Assembly (NCBI GenBank): GCA_026169375.1
Contig: JAPFCR010000015.1
Coordinates: 1-64,000, forward strand
Reading direction: 5' to 3'
DNA from: Sporosarcina sp.
Lineage (GTDB): Bacteria; Bacillota; Bacilli; Bacillales_A; Planococcaceae
Length of the DNA: 64,000 nt
The notes beneath the pieces are model-generated. The model worked only from the letters and a program-made list of their open reading frames with translations, was not told the DNA's origin and ran no database searches. Shown here in pieces: positions 47,041 to 57,360 of the stretch (positions are counted from its first letter, which is position 1; every line of letters begins with the position of its first letter). The position numbers were made by a program, and so were the translations under genes.

Positions 47041-47052
47041 TGCGATATTTCT

Positions 47053-48057
47053 TTATACTAATTCCGTTTTCCCAGATGCCATAGAGCGATAACAAGCATC
47101 AATTACCGCCATATTTTGGCGTGTATTTTGCGGAGTATGTGGAACAACTTTCTCGCCATTTAAAATCGCTTGTGAAAGTTGCTCGACCTGCATACAATAC
47201 TGATCACCGCGCACAATTTCAGACGTTACAACGTCACCTTTTTCAATATGAATAATTCCTTCCCCACCGTAATTATCAGGTCTAAATGCACGTGGCACAA
47301 CAACACTTCCCTCAGTACCGTGGATGCGGTATTCATGACGCATCGCCGCATTAAAACTACAGTCAAATGTCGCACGTACATTATTCGGGAAAGTTAAATA
47401 GCCAACTGCATCCGTATCAATTCCATGTGCTGCATCTACTACACCGTGAACATGTACGGTTTCAGGTTCCATGCCTAATACATGACGAATTGCATGAATG
47501 CCATAACACCCTACGTCATAAATGCTGCCGCCGCCTTTTTCACGGTTCATTTTGATTGATGAAGCTCGTTTTTCTTCCCCTAAATAAAACGAAAAACTTG
47601 CCGTCATATAAGACACTTCACCGATTGCTCCGCTTTTAATAATTTCTTTAACTCGCGCATGTTGTGGATGAAAGGCATACATAAATGCTTCCATAAACAA
47701 CACTTCATTTTCTTCACACACGTCGATCATTTCAACAGCTTCTTCCTGTGTAATCGCAGCGGGTTTTTCACATAAAATATGCTTTCCTTTTTTAGCTGCT
47801 TGAATGACCCATTCTTTATGTAAATGATTTGGTAAAGGAATGTAAACCGCATCAATTGCTTCATCATTCAATAACTTTTCATAACTATCGTAAACTGTTT
47901 CAATCTTAAACTGTTCAGCAATTTCATTTGCTTTTTGTACATCACTTCCTGTTGCAATTGCTTTCACAACTGCATTTTCCGCTCTCATAAACGCGGGTAA
48001 TAATGACTTTTGAGCAATGCCTGCTGTACTTAAAATGCCCCATCGTACTTTTTTCAA
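47053..48057 (-). CDS. Gfo/Idh/MocA-family oxidoreductase (dihydrodiol dehydrogenase-like)
   Basis: 334 residues from TTG 48057 after GGGGAGAAG. The blocks GILSTAGIAQKSLLPA, CEKPAA, GGGSIYDVGCYGIHA and FMYAFHPQHARVKEI match the glucose-fructose oxidoreductase/trans-dihydrodiol dehydrogenase branch. Substrate unknown. It stands between uxaC-gnd and the ROK kinase and has no shared operator. Confidence 0.85.
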   Translation of the reverse strand: MKKVRWGILSTAGIAQKSLLPAFMRAENAVVKAIATGSDVQKANEIAEQFKIETVYDSYEKLLNDEAIDAVYIPLPNHLHKEWVIQAAKKGKHILCEKPAAITQEEAVEMIDVCEENEVLFMEAFMYAFHPQHARVKEIIKSGAIGEVSYMTASFSFYLGEEKRASSIKMNREKGGGSIYDVGCYGIHAIRHVLGMEPETVHVHGVVDAAHGIDTDAVGYLTFPNNVRATFDCSFNAAMRHEYRIHGTEGSVVVPRAFRPDNYGGEGIIHIEKGDVVTSEIVRGDQYCMQVEQLSQAILNGEKVVPHTPQNTRQNMAVIDACYRSMASGKTELV

Positions 48058-48179
48058 TTAACTTCTCCCCACTTTCTGTTTTAATCCTAACATATCCTTC
48101 TACACCAAGCGCTCCATTATAATCGTAGTCGATTTTCAATAAAACACTTCTTTTATTTGAACAAATGACTTACATCGTC

Positions 48180-49067
48180 TTAATTTGGAAATAAATGCAT
48201 TGTCGCCGCACCGATTAATCCCGCTTGATTTCCAAGTTTTGCTTTTAAAATCTGAACATCTTTAAAGCTGTCAATCATTAAGGATTTTGTTTTTTTACGA
48301 ATCATTTCAATCAATTGGTCTTGCTCCATAATGCCGCCACCGATAATGATTGCTGGCGGATTAAATATATGTGTAAGGGACACTAAACCAGTCGAAATTT
48401 CAAGTACCCATTTTTCTAACACTTCTTCTAGTTCCCTGTCTCCACCCGCGATACTTGCAAAAATTTTACGGCCATTTACATAATTGGGATTCACTTTCAT
48501 CGCTTCTTTTACGAGTGCTGTTGTCGAACCATACATCTCATAACAACCATAACAACCACAAGTACACTTTAGACCGCCTTGATGTAAAACAAGATGCCCC
48601 ACTTCTCCCGCCACGCTATTTAATCCTTTATAAACCGTTGAATCGATAACAATGGCACCGCCAATCCCAGTTCCATACGTTAAACAAAGAAAATCCCTAA
48701 ACGCTTTACCTGCTCCGAAAAACTTCTCTCCGAGTGCTGCAGCATTCACATCATTTTCAACTTTCACAGGAACTCCAAAGTTGGCTTCAAAAACTGCCTG
48801 GACATTGATTCCTTGATATCCAGGAAAATTTTCATTTGCATAAACAATCGTTCCTGTTTGATGATTTACTTGACTTGCTGTACTAATTCCAATTGCATCA
48901 AAATCTGTATAATTTTCTTTAATAACTGCCGTAATGTTCCTTAGTAAATGGTCAGCTCCCTGCATTGCCTCTGAATCCATTTCTCTGAATTGAAAGAGCT
49001 CCCCTTTTTTATTTACAATCGAGAGTTTTGTTGATGTTCCCCCGATATCAATTGCTAATACACGCAT
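48180..49067 (-). CDS. ROK-family sugar kinase
   Basis: 295 residues without a DNA-binding domain. ATP-binding start AIDIGGTSTKLSIV, zinc motif CTCGCYGCYE, and catalytic Asp in VENDVNAAALGE. It phosphorylates glucose, N-acetylmannosamine, fructose or a related sugar. GAGGTGG precedes the ATG. The upstream DNA has a poor partial match to the operator described above (13 of 21), not enough to assign it to that regulon. Confidence 0.88.
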   Translation of the reverse strand: MRVLAIDIGGTSTKLSIVNKKGELFQFREMDSEAMQGADHLLRNITAVIKENYTDFDAIGISTASQVNHQTGTIVYANENFPGYQGINVQAVFEANFGVPVKVENDVNAAALGEKFFGAGKAFRDFLCLTYGTGIGGAIVIDSTVYKGLNSVAGEVGHLVLHQGGLKCTCGCYGCYEMYGSTTALVKEAMKVNPNYVNGRKIFASIAGGDRELEEVLEKWVLEISTGLVSLTHIFNPPAIIIGGGIMEQDQLIEMIRKKTKSLMIDSFKDVQILKAKLGNQAGLIGAATMHLFPN

Positions 49068-49138
49068 CTTACCACCTCCAATTTACTTGCTTGCGTTGTT
49101 TATTGTATAAACTTTACTTTACCAGAAAATTCAACATA

Positions 49139-49184
49139 TAAAAACAGGCTGATTTAAGAATAAAAACATTCTTAAATCAGCCAC
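49139..49184 (-). terminator. Terminator of the PTS-tkt operon
   Basis: Perfect 15-bp arms GGCTGATTTAAGAAT and ATTCTTAAATCAGCC, followed by TGTTTTTAT on the minus strand. Confidence 0.88.
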
Positions 49185-49197
49185 ATAGGAAAATTCA

Positions 49198-51207
49198 TTA
49201 ATTATTAAAATGTTGTTTATATTCCTTTACAATATGGTCTACATCAAATCCATATTTTTGAATAATCTCTTCACCGGGTGCAGATACACCAAATTGATCG
49301 ATGCCCATTACTAAACCTTTAGCACCTACATATTCTCTCCAACCCTGTTTAGCGCCCATCTCGAGAGAAAGTCGGTTAGGTAAATTATTTGGAAGTACTG
49401 ATGCTTGATACGCTAATGATTGTTGTTCAAACAAATCCCATGATGGCATACTGACAACATTTACATAAATAGCGTCTTCTTCTAGTTTCTTTTGGACATC
49501 CATTGCTAATGTCACTTCAGAACCAGTTGCAATAAGTATTCCTGTTGGTTCCTCTTTCGCAGGTGAAACAATATATGCACCTTTTATAACGCCTTCTTCT
49601 GCATATTTCGATGTTTCTGCAAGTGTTTCAACACCTTGACGCCCCAATACAAGAACTGTTGGTTTTTCTGATTGAGAGACAGCTATTTTCCAAGCTTCTT
49701 TCGTTTCGTTAGCATCTGCTGGACGAATGACAGAAATGCCCGGCATTGCTCTAAATGAAGCTAAGTGCTCTACTGGTTGATGAGTTGGACCATCTGCCCC
49801 AACCGCAACACTATCATGCGTGTAAACGTAAGTTACCGGCAACTTCATCAATGCTGCTAGCCTCATTGCAGGGCGTAGATAATCTGAAAAGACAAAGAAT
49901 GTACTTACAAATGGTTTTAAATAATGGAGCGCCATTCCATTTGCAATTGTTCCCATGGCGAATTCACGTACACCGAACAAGACATTCCTTCCACCATAAT
50001 TTGTTTTATGATAATTTCCATACTCATTCAGAATCGCTTTTGTTGATGAATTTAGATCAGCTGCACCACCTATTAATTCAGGAAATACATCTGCTAAAGC
50101 ATTTAACATTTGACTAGCAGACTCTCGCGTTGCAAGGGATTTTCCTGGTTCAAATGATGGCAATTGTTCTTCCCAATCATCTGGATTTTCCCCAGCGATT
50201 AATCTTTTTAACTCAGCTGCTTCCTTTGGATAAGTTTTTTCATATTCTTCAAATAGTTGATTCCATTCTTCTTCTTGTTTTATACCATTTTGTCGAATCG
50301 TTTGGAAATCTTCATACACTTTTTCTGGAACATAGAAATCTTCTGTGTATGTCCAATTAAGCTCTTTTCGTGTACGTTCGATTTCTTCTCGTCCTAACGG
50401 ATTGCTATGCGCTTTATGTGTTCCTTGTAAAGTTGGAGAACCAAATCCAATTGTCGTTTTCACTTCTATTAATGTCGGTCTATCTTGTTCTTGACGCGCT
50501 TCTTCAATCGCACGTGTTACTTCTTGATAGTTATTGCCGTCTTCAACAAGAATATAGTGCCAGTTCATTGATTCGAAACGTTTTTGAGTATCTTCTGAAT
50601 AAGATAAACTTAATTCGCCATCTAAACTAATATCATTCGAATCGTAAAGAACAATAAGTCTTCCGAGACCAAGATGTCCTGCTAATGAAGCTGCTTCATA
50701 AGAGACACCTTCCATTAAATCGCCATCTCCACAAATTGTGTAAGTGTAATGATCAACAATTGGATAACCTTCTCGATTATACGTTTCAGCAAGATAACGC
50801 TCAGCAATTGCCATACCAACTGTGATACCAATACCTTGACCTAATGGACCAGTTGTTGCTTCCACACCAGGCGTATCCCCGTATTCGGGATGACCTGGTG
50901 CTTTACTTCCCCATTGTCTTGAATTTTTCAAGTCATCAATGGAAACATCGAATCCTGATAAGTGTAATAAATTATATAAAAGGTTAGAACCATGTCCAGC
51001 TGATAGAACAAAGCGATCACGATCGAACCAATTTGGATTGGTAGGATTCACATTTAGAAAGTTTTTCCATAGTGCATACGCCATTGGTGCTGCCCCCATT
51101 GGCATACCTGGATGCCCATGTTGCGCTTTTTCTACACTATCAATTGTTAACATTCTCATTGTGTTGATCGATTGTTCAGCTATATGATTATCTGTTACTG
51201 TTACCAT
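49198..51207 (-). CDS. tkt: Transketolase
   Basis: Thiamine-diphosphate enzyme of the non-oxidative pentose phosphate pathway. 669 residues, full length. The ThDP motif is GDGDLMEGVSYEAASLAGH. The N-terminal HPGMPMGAAPMAYALW block and the C-terminal domain are intact. It is the last gene of an operon with the PRD regulator and UlaB/UlaA-type PTS proteins, and so is probably a dedicated second transketolase induced by the PTS sugar. It would also help process ribulose-5-phosphate from Gnd. Confidence 0.95.
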   Translation of the reverse strand: MVTVTDNHIAEQSINTMRMLTIDSVEKAQHGHPGMPMGAAPMAYALWKNFLNVNPTNPNWFDRDRFVLSAGHGSNLLYNLLHLSGFDVSIDDLKNSRQWGSKAPGHPEYGDTPGVEATTGPLGQGIGITVGMAIAERYLAETYNREGYPIVDHYTYTICGDGDLMEGVSYEAASLAGHLGLGRLIVLYDSNDISLDGELSLSYSEDTQKRFESMNWHYILVEDGNNYQEVTRAIEEARQEQDRPTLIEVKTTIGFGSPTLQGTHKAHSNPLGREEIERTRKELNWTYTEDFYVPEKVYEDFQTIRQNGIKQEEEWNQLFEEYEKTYPKEAAELKRLIAGENPDDWEEQLPSFEPGKSLATRESASQMLNALADVFPELIGGAADLNSSTKAILNEYGNYHKTNYGGRNVLFGVREFAMGTIANGMALHYLKPFVSTFFVFSDYLRPAMRLAALMKLPVTYVYTHDSVAVGADGPTHQPVEHLASFRAMPGISVIRPADANETKEAWKIAVSQSEKPTVLVLGRQGVETLAETSKYAEEGVIKGAYIVSPAKEEPTGILIATGSEVTLAMDVQKKLEEDAIYVNVVSMPSWDLFEQQSLAYQASVLPNNLPNRLSLEMGAKQGWREYVGAKGLVMGIDQFGVSAPGEEIIQKYGFDVDHIVKEYKQHFNN

Positions 51208-51245
51208 TATCCAGTCTCCTTGTTATTTGATTTGGTTGGATAAGA

Positions 51246-52604
51246 TTAGCTTTCCACTTGTTCTTCTTTTTTCTTAAATGGTATTGCCATAAGAACTAGA
51301 ATTACAATTAGCGATACCGTAATTGCAATTGTTCCAAAATGATTAGCTAATGATCCAAAGAAAATTCCTGCCACTCCAAAATCTGCGTCTGAGAATGTAG
51401 AATTTGCAAATCCTAAATCGCCGAGTACTGGCATTAAAAACACTGGCAAGAACGATATGATAATCCCGTTCACAAAAGCACCTAATACAGAACCTCTAAT
51501 TCCACCTGAAGCGTTTCCAAATACGCCTGCTGCCGCTCCCGTAAAGAAGTGCGGAACTACCCCTGGTAATATAATGATACTACCTGAAAATGCCATGACA
51601 GCCATAGATACGATTCCTCCTATGAAACTTGAGAAGAATCCGATAATCACTGCATTCGGTGCATACGTAAAGATAATTGGAACGTCTAATGCTGGTTTTG
51701 AATTTGGTACTAATTTATTTGAAATTCCTTGGAACGCAGGTACAATTTCTGCTAAGACTAAACGTACTCCTGCAAGAATAATGAATACACCTGCTGCGAA
51801 GTTTCCAGCTTGTGTTAAAGAAAATACTAAGTAGTTTGTACCTTCACTCAATGTTCCTTCAACAAAAGCTTGTCCTGCTGATAATGCAACAATAATATAA
51901 ATAACTGCCATTGTTAGTGCAATACTGACAGTACTATCTCTTAAAAATCCTAAACCTTGCGGGAAATTAATTTCTTCAGTTGAAACTGACTTTTTCTTTC
52001 TATTTACTGCTTTTCCTACTAAACCACTAATCGCATATCCAACAGCACTGAAATGTCCAAGTGCGACATTATCATGTCCTGTTAATTGACGCATAAACGG
52101 TTGTAAAATAGCTGGTGATAAAGCCATAATAATCCCTAACGCAACAGATCCAGCGATAATTAAACCTACTGTATCAAATCCTGCTACCGCCATAATAACA
52201 GCTAACATACAAGCCATATATAAAGTATGGTGTCCTGTTAAAAACACATATTTAAATCTTGTAAATCGTGCAATTAAAACGTTTGCAATCATTCCGAAAA
52301 ACATAATAAGCGCTGTTGATGTTCCATATTTTGTTAAAGCAAGTCCAACAATCGCTTCATTATTCGGTACAACGCCATTTACGTTAAACGCTTCTTGGAA
52401 CATCGCACCAAAAGGTTCCAATGCAATCCCTAATATTCCAGCTCCGGCTGAAATAACTAAGAAGCCTACGAATGTTTTTGTAGTTCCTTTAATCGTGTCC
52501 CCTAGATTTTTACGTTGCAAAAGCAAACCTACTAACGCAATAAATGCAACGATAATTGCCGGTTCACTTAGGATGTCAACGAGCGTACTTAAAAAACCAT
52601 TCAT
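51246..52604 (-). CDS. PTS EIIC component, ascorbate (UlaA/SgaT) family
   Basis: 452-residue membrane translocator with about 11 helices. UlaA-type features are the early ALVGLLLQRKN, SVALGIIMALSPAIL and TGAAAGVFGNASGG. The substrate is L-ascorbate or a related pentitol/keto-acid sugar; family membership alone does not settle it. Stops 38 bases before tkt. Confidence 0.9.
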   Translation of the reverse strand: MNGFLSTLVDILSEPAIIVAFIALVGLLLQRKNLGDTIKGTTKTFVGFLVISAGAGILGIALEPFGAMFQEAFNVNGVVPNNEAIVGLALTKYGTSTALIMFFGMIANVLIARFTRFKYVFLTGHHTLYMACMLAVIMAVAGFDTVGLIIAGSVALGIIMALSPAILQPFMRQLTGHDNVALGHFSAVGYAISGLVGKAVNRKKKSVSTEEINFPQGLGFLRDSTVSIALTMAVIYIIVALSAGQAFVEGTLSEGTNYLVFSLTQAGNFAAGVFIILAGVRLVLAEIVPAFQGISNKLVPNSKPALDVPIIFTYAPNAVIIGFFSSFIGGIVSMAVMAFSGSIIILPGVVPHFFTGAAAGVFGNASGGIRGSVLGAFVNGIIISFLPVFLMPVLGDLGFANSTFSDADFGVAGIFFGSLANHFGTIAITVSLIVILVLMAIPFKKKEEQVES

Positions 52605-52625
52605 AGTTTTCCTCCTCCTTTATGT

Positions 52626-52907
52626 TTAAATAAAGTTCTTTTCTTTCATTAAAGCTGTTACTTTTTCACGAAGCTCATCCATATCAATAATATTATCTAA
52701 TACAATAACTTCTCCCAGGTGTGCGCCACCGTCTGCAATATCTTTAGCAAGGAAAAACACATCTGCATCCCCAGGACTAACAGAACTTAAATCGGAATGA
52801 TCTAATTCAATACCTGTCACACCTAATTCTTCCAAAACGTTCTTGATATTCATTTCCACCATAAAACTTGTCCCTAATCCATGTCCACAAACTGTAATAA
52901 TTTTCAT
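52626..52907 (-). CDS. PTS EIIB component, UlaB/SgaB family
   Basis: 93-residue phosphocarrier. The phosphorylated cysteine is Cys7 in VCGHGLGTSFM. Overlaps the regulator gene by 4 bases, so it is translationally coupled. There is no free EIIA gene; the EIIA domain at the C terminus of the regulator, or another EIIA, must phosphorylate it. Confidence 0.92.
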   Translation of the reverse strand: MKIITVCGHGLGTSFMVEMNIKNVLEELGVTGIELDHSDLSSVSPGDADVFFLAKDIADGGAHLGEVIVLDNIIDMDELREKVTALMKEKNFI

Positions 52908-54952
52908 TTTTCATCTTCCCCTTCTTTAATAAGTTCAATAATTTTTTCTTTTGAATCAGCATTTTTTAATTCTGTAAGCTTTTGATCATCTGCTAAAATT
53001 TTTGTTAAACTAGATAGCGCTTTCAAATGTGCTTCATTATCAATTGCTGCAATAACGATAAATATATCAATCGCATGTTCTTCTTTATCTAGTAAAAGCA
53101 CTGGTTCTTTTGTTCTTAAAAACGACATTCCAATCTGATTCACTCCAGATTCAGGTCTTGCGTGTGGAATTGCTATCCCCTTTCCTACATGAATATAGGC
53201 ACCCATCTCCACAACATTGTCGATCATTGCATCGATATAATCTTGCTCGATTTTCTCGCTTTTCAATAACGGACGAGATGCCTCAGTAATCGCTTCTTTC
53301 CATCCTAAAGCTTCGTCTGTAATTTGAATCATATCTTCTGTGATTAATTCTGATAACATTGGTGAAAACCTCCCTTGCTTTTGATTGTTTAAATATAGAA
53401 AATTGACAAGCTCTGAAAATAAAGCCTCTTCTTCATGAATATCTGCATACTTTCTAATTACTTCCATCAACCGATCAACAGAGATATCTTTGACATTAAT
53501 CTCCGGAAAATCTTTTACAACTTGCTGAGTTAAATAGTTTTTCTCAACTTGTGTTAAAAATGGTTTCACAACATAGAAAGGTTTCCCTCGGGCATGGCCA
53601 TCTACCGTAGAAAAAATCATGTCATAGCTTTTGGGCGAAATGTTATTTATATCTCGTAACGAATGTGTACTCATAAAATCGATTTCTGTAAAAAGAAGAC
53701 TTAACTGAGCTTTTAACATCAATGAAGAACTTATTCCATTAGAACAAACGATTAAACCACGTAATTTCCTCGTAATCTTTTTATTATTTTGTGTTAAATA
53801 ACCGCCAAAGTGAAGGGTGAAAAGCCCCACTTCTTCTTCGCTTATTTTTTGACCAGTCCACATAGATAATGGTTCTAAAGACTGCTGAACAAATTCAAAT
53901 AGATGTTGATACTCTTCTTTAATTCTACTTTTTAATGGATTTATTAATGGAATTCGAAATGAAATTCGGAAAAATGCTGGAACTAAGTGATTGTATAAGC
54001 TTTTTTGTAGATAATCTCTGTTTTCGATTGGTAATAATGTCACTTTCTCGAATTCAGCTATAATCCGCTCTGCTAATTGATTCAATGAAGGGTTTTCCTT
54101 CGCGTCAACCTCTTGCAATGATACTAATAACTGTAAGGTCACGAAATATTGTTCTTCTATTAAATCATCCACAAATAATTCCTGTGCGAGAATAGATCCT
54201 GCTTCAAATATTTTTTGTAAGCCTATTACGTTTTTCTCATAAATTTTAAATAATATTTCGTTATGCGTACCTCTCACTTTGAAAAACGTTAGTCTAAAAA
54301 TCATTTCATTTTTTCTGTTTTTCACTTGTTCAATATTATAGTGTGATAAAACACGCTCTACAATTTCTTTCGTTTGCACAATTTCGTTTTCCACATTCCA
54401 ACTTTTTAATATTGCTAACATAATTTCTTTACCTAAAGGTTGAGAATATAACATATCGCAACAATAAGAAGCTAATCTTCTTTTATCCATCTCATTACCA
54501 ATGACATGATAGCCATCTGTTCTTGAATAAGACCATTTTAAGTCCCAAGTTTCACAAAGTAATTTGACTTGTCTTACATCTGATAATGCAGTATTCCTAC
54601 TGACACCTAATAAAACTTGATAATGATAATTAGAAACTGATTCTTGCCGGATGAAATTATATAAATAGATTGCAAATACTCGATCTTGTTCCGATAAAAT
54701 GAATGACGTTAAATTTACATCATAGAGCAACCCTGAAATAGTAATGCCATATAATTCTTCGGGAACGAGAAGTGCATTCTGTTTATACTGAATTTTAGGT
54801 AAATCTACATTTCCTAGAAATGTATTGGCTCTTTCCAAATCATATGCAAATTGCCGATTGGATAAATCTAGCTTTCGCACCACCTCTGATTTAGTGATAT
54901 TATGATGAGAAGTGATTTCTTTTAGTAAAGTGTAAGAACGTTGGTCCAACAT
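52904..54952 (-). CDS. PRD-containing transcriptional regulator with EIIB-like and EIIA domains
   Basis: 682 residues from ATG 54952 (GGAGG 8 bases upstream); the frame runs 18 codons further. BglG/MtlR-type layout: N-terminal helix-turn-helix region, two PTS-regulation domains in the middle, an EIIB-like domain (IVCSNGISSSLMLKAQL), and a C-terminal EIIA domain with the active His in KGIAIPHARPE. Such proteins activate their operon when the PTS is busy with substrate. First gene of the operon regulator-ulaB-ulaA-tkt. The EIIA domain may both regulate and serve transport. Confidence 0.9.
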   Translation of the reverse strand: MLDQRSYTLLKEITSHHNITKSEVVRKLDLSNRQFAYDLERANTFLGNVDLPKIQYKQNALLVPEELYGITISGLLYDVNLTSFILSEQDRVFAIYLYNFIRQESVSNYHYQVLLGVSRNTALSDVRQVKLLCETWDLKWSYSRTDGYHVIGNEMDKRRLASYCCDMLYSQPLGKEIMLAILKSWNVENEIVQTKEIVERVLSHYNIEQVKNRKNEMIFRLTFFKVRGTHNEILFKIYEKNVIGLQKIFEAGSILAQELFVDDLIEEQYFVTLQLLVSLQEVDAKENPSLNQLAERIIAEFEKVTLLPIENRDYLQKSLYNHLVPAFFRISFRIPLINPLKSRIKEEYQHLFEFVQQSLEPLSMWTGQKISEEEVGLFTLHFGGYLTQNNKKITRKLRGLIVCSNGISSSLMLKAQLSLLFTEIDFMSTHSLRDINNISPKSYDMIFSTVDGHARGKPFYVVKPFLTQVEKNYLTQQVVKDFPEINVKDISVDRLMEVIRKYADIHEEEALFSELVNFLYLNNQKQGRFSPMLSELITEDMIQITDEALGWKEAITEASRPLLKSEKIEQDYIDAMIDNVVEMGAYIHVGKGIAIPHARPESGVNQIGMSFLRTKEPVLLLDKEEHAIDIFIVIAAIDNEAHLKALSSLTKILADDQKLTELKNADSKEKIIELIKEGEDEK

Positions 54953-55148
54953 ATAACTGCCTCCACTTCTTACCTTTATTGTATAATGAGTATAAAATTC
55001 ATTCAATTACTTTTCAGTCCTCTTTATGTCTGCCATTCAAAACATAAATTGGGTCCATCATTTTTCCTACATTTGTCTATTTCCTTATACAATAAAATAG
55101 AACGATTCTTTTCAACATCGTTAATATAGAAAGGATGGATGGTCTATT

Positions 55149-56000
55149 ATGAAAAACATTAAAGCAATTGCATTAGACATGGATGGCACTTTACTTACTC
55201 CTCAAGGTCAAATAAGTGAAAGCTTAATTAATTTATTGGAAAGAATAAGGGAGAAAGGTGTCAAATTGTTTATCGCTACTGGGCGTACACAAAAAGAAAT
55301 TCAAGATGTATTACCTAAACATTTACCTTTCGATGGGTACGTTGCTGCAAATGGAATGAAAGTTTATACAGACTCAGAACAACTTATACAACATTCTTTA
55401 GACCCGTCACTTCTCCAACAAATCATTACTAATGCGCGAAATCAAGAGGTTTATTATGAAATACATCCGAATAGAGGCAGTCGTTTTGCATTAATAGAGG
55501 ATAAACCTTATTTTATAAGGGAACTCGAAAATCAATTTCCTGAAACATTATTAAAAAATGAAATTCATTCTAGAATGAATGCTATACGTAACAATATCCA
55601 TTGGGTTAAAGATTTAAACTTAAATGATATTGCAAAAGTATATTTTTTCAGTACAAATATTAATAAAATTGACAAATGGAAGAAAGATTTAACTGAAATC
55701 CAACAAATCACGCCTTTTTCCACATTCTCTTCGTCTCTTCATAATGTCGAAGTAATGGTAAATAACGTGTCAAAAGGAAGTGGTTTAGCTCTTTTACTGG
55801 ATCAGTATGGAATTGATAAAAAACATTTACTTTCTGCCGGTGACGGTGAAAATGATTTACCGATGTTTAAACTATCTGGACATTCCGTTGCCATGAAAAA
55901 TGCCACAACAAGCATTCAGCAACAAGCTGATGAAGTGACAACACATACGTATGAGCAAGATGGTTTATATTATTTCTTAAAAGAATTATTTAATATGTAA
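55149..56000 (+). CDS. Cof-type HAD phosphatase
   Basis: 283 residues. Motif I ALDMDGTLL, motif II FIATGRTQ, motif IV SAGDGENDLPMF. Sugar-phosphate or cofactor phosphatase; substrate unknown. Divergent from the PTS regulator, which suggests a role linked to the phosphorylated sugar, though this is only positional. Confidence 0.88.
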   Translation: MKNIKAIALDMDGTLLTPQGQISESLINLLERIREKGVKLFIATGRTQKEIQDVLPKHLPFDGYVAANGMKVYTDSEQLIQHSLDPSLLQQIITNARNQEVYYEIHPNRGSRFALIEDKPYFIRELENQFPETLLKNEIHSRMNAIRNNIHWVKDLNLNDIAKVYFFSTNINKIDKWKKDLTEIQQITPFSTFSSSLHNVEVMVNNVSKGSGLALLLDQYGIDKKHLLSAGDGENDLPMFKLSGHSVAMKNATTSIQQQADEVTTHTYEQDGLYYFLKELFNM

Positions 56001-56040
56001 CGTCGTATATTCAAGCCTTGAATTTCTTTACTCTAAACCA

Positions 56041-56080
56041 CAAAAAAGCAAGTGAGATAGTGGCCTCACTTGCTTTTCTT
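56041..56080. terminator. Bidirectional terminator
   Basis: AAAAGCAAGTGAG pairs with CTCACTTGCTTTT between the HAD gene and the convergent YkvI-like gene. Confidence 0.85.
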
Positions 56081-56132
56081 AATAAAGTCTTCTCTAGATT
56101 TTCATTGAGATAAATAGACTTTTCTTTTTCAT

Positions 56133-57221
56133 TTATTTTGCAGTAATTTTAAATCTTCCTAAACCTGGCTCCGCTTTATACTTAGACAAATTCAACGATG
56201 CTTTTAAAAGTGCTAACATAAGCACGATCCCCAAGTAACCAATTAAATTATAGAAAAAGGCAACGAGGTCTGTGAATCCAACAAAACTTAATAAAAATCC
56301 AGCGAGACAAACGATAACAATTGCTGTATTAGAAGTTTTCGTATTCATTTCAAAAAATCTAGCAGTAAATGCATAAAACATACTTACCCCTGTATTAAAA
56401 ATCATTCCAAATAAAACAAATGACATGAAAATCGCAAGAACTGGTGAAATATCATGTACAATTTTTAACATTGGCATATCGTATGCTGCAACAGCATCTA
56501 CTTTCGAAAAAATGGCTAAATGACTTAAAATAATAACTAATCCAAGACCTAATCCCCCGACAAGTCCACCAAGCGCAGCGACTCTTTCATCCTTCTCTGC
56601 CCCGCCCATAACAAGTGACATGGCCGCACCAACAGCAATATTAAAAGAAACATAGTTAATCGCTGAAACATACCAGTTTGGTAACGTTGTCTCATTATTT
56701 TGAGCAATAGGATTTAACTCATTAAAAGATAAATCCATCGTAAATAAACTATAAACACCTATAACAATGACCGTTATAACGAGAAAAGGTGTCACACTTC
56801 CAATTACACCTACCACTTTTTCAACATTTAACATAACTGTAAGAATGACTAAAATAATTAAAAGCAAACTCCCCACATATAATGGCAACTCAAATTGCTG
56901 ATTCAATAAAGAACCTGCACCTGCAATCATGACGACCCCCACACCAAACAATGTAAAGATAATAACGCCGTCAATAATCATCCCCAAATAGCGTCCACTA
57001 ATTTTATAAATAACATCTTTATGAGAAGTTGTTCGCATTCGACTTCCTAATCTCGTTAATGTCATTCCGAAATATGTAAAAAGAGCTGTACATAAAATAG
57101 CCGCCAATGTCCCCAAGTGACCGAAACTTGTGAAATATTGCAAAATTTCTTGTCCAGAAGCAAGTCCAGCGCCGACGATGATGCCGATGAAAGCACTCCC
57201 AATTTTCAGAACTCTAAACAT
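56133..57221 (-). CDS. YkvI-family membrane transporter
   Basis: 362 residues from ATG 57221, just after AAGGGGGG; the frame extends 14 codons through the ribosome binding site. About ten helices and an N-terminal broken-helix motif GAGLASGQEI suggest an APC/LeuT-fold amino-acid carrier. It is downstream of and on the same strand as the FAD oxidase, 139 bases away, so it may import that enzyme's amine or amino-acid substrate. Confidence 0.82.
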   Translation of the reverse strand: MFRVLKIGSAFIGIIVGAGLASGQEILQYFTSFGHLGTLAAILCTALFTYFGMTLTRLGSRMRTTSHKDVIYKISGRYLGMIIDGVIIFTLFGVGVVMIAGAGSLLNQQFELPLYVGSLLLIILVILTVMLNVEKVVGVIGSVTPFLVITVIVIGVYSLFTMDLSFNELNPIAQNNETTLPNWYVSAINYVSFNIAVGAAMSLVMGGAEKDERVAALGGLVGGLGLGLVIILSHLAIFSKVDAVAAYDMPMLKIVHDISPVLAIFMSFVLFGMIFNTGVSMFYAFTARFFEMNTKTSNTAIVIVCLAGFLLSFVGFTDLVAFFYNLIGYLGIVLMLALLKASLNLSKYKAEPGLGRFKITAK

Positions 57222-57360
57222 CTGCTTCCCCCCCTTATTTGATTGTACCTTCTTTAAAAGCAATTAAAAAACATCTTTTCACCCTTATCTATAAGGTAAT
57301 GAGGGAGTTCATTGAAAATTACAAGCGAACCCCTCATTGTTTCCCTGTGAAAAAGAATCT

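Noticed and set aside
49090..49130. Possible ROK operator upstream of the ROK kinase
   Set aside because: It matches only about 13 of 21 positions and lacks the right arm AAACAAA; it probably reflects an AT-rich promoter.
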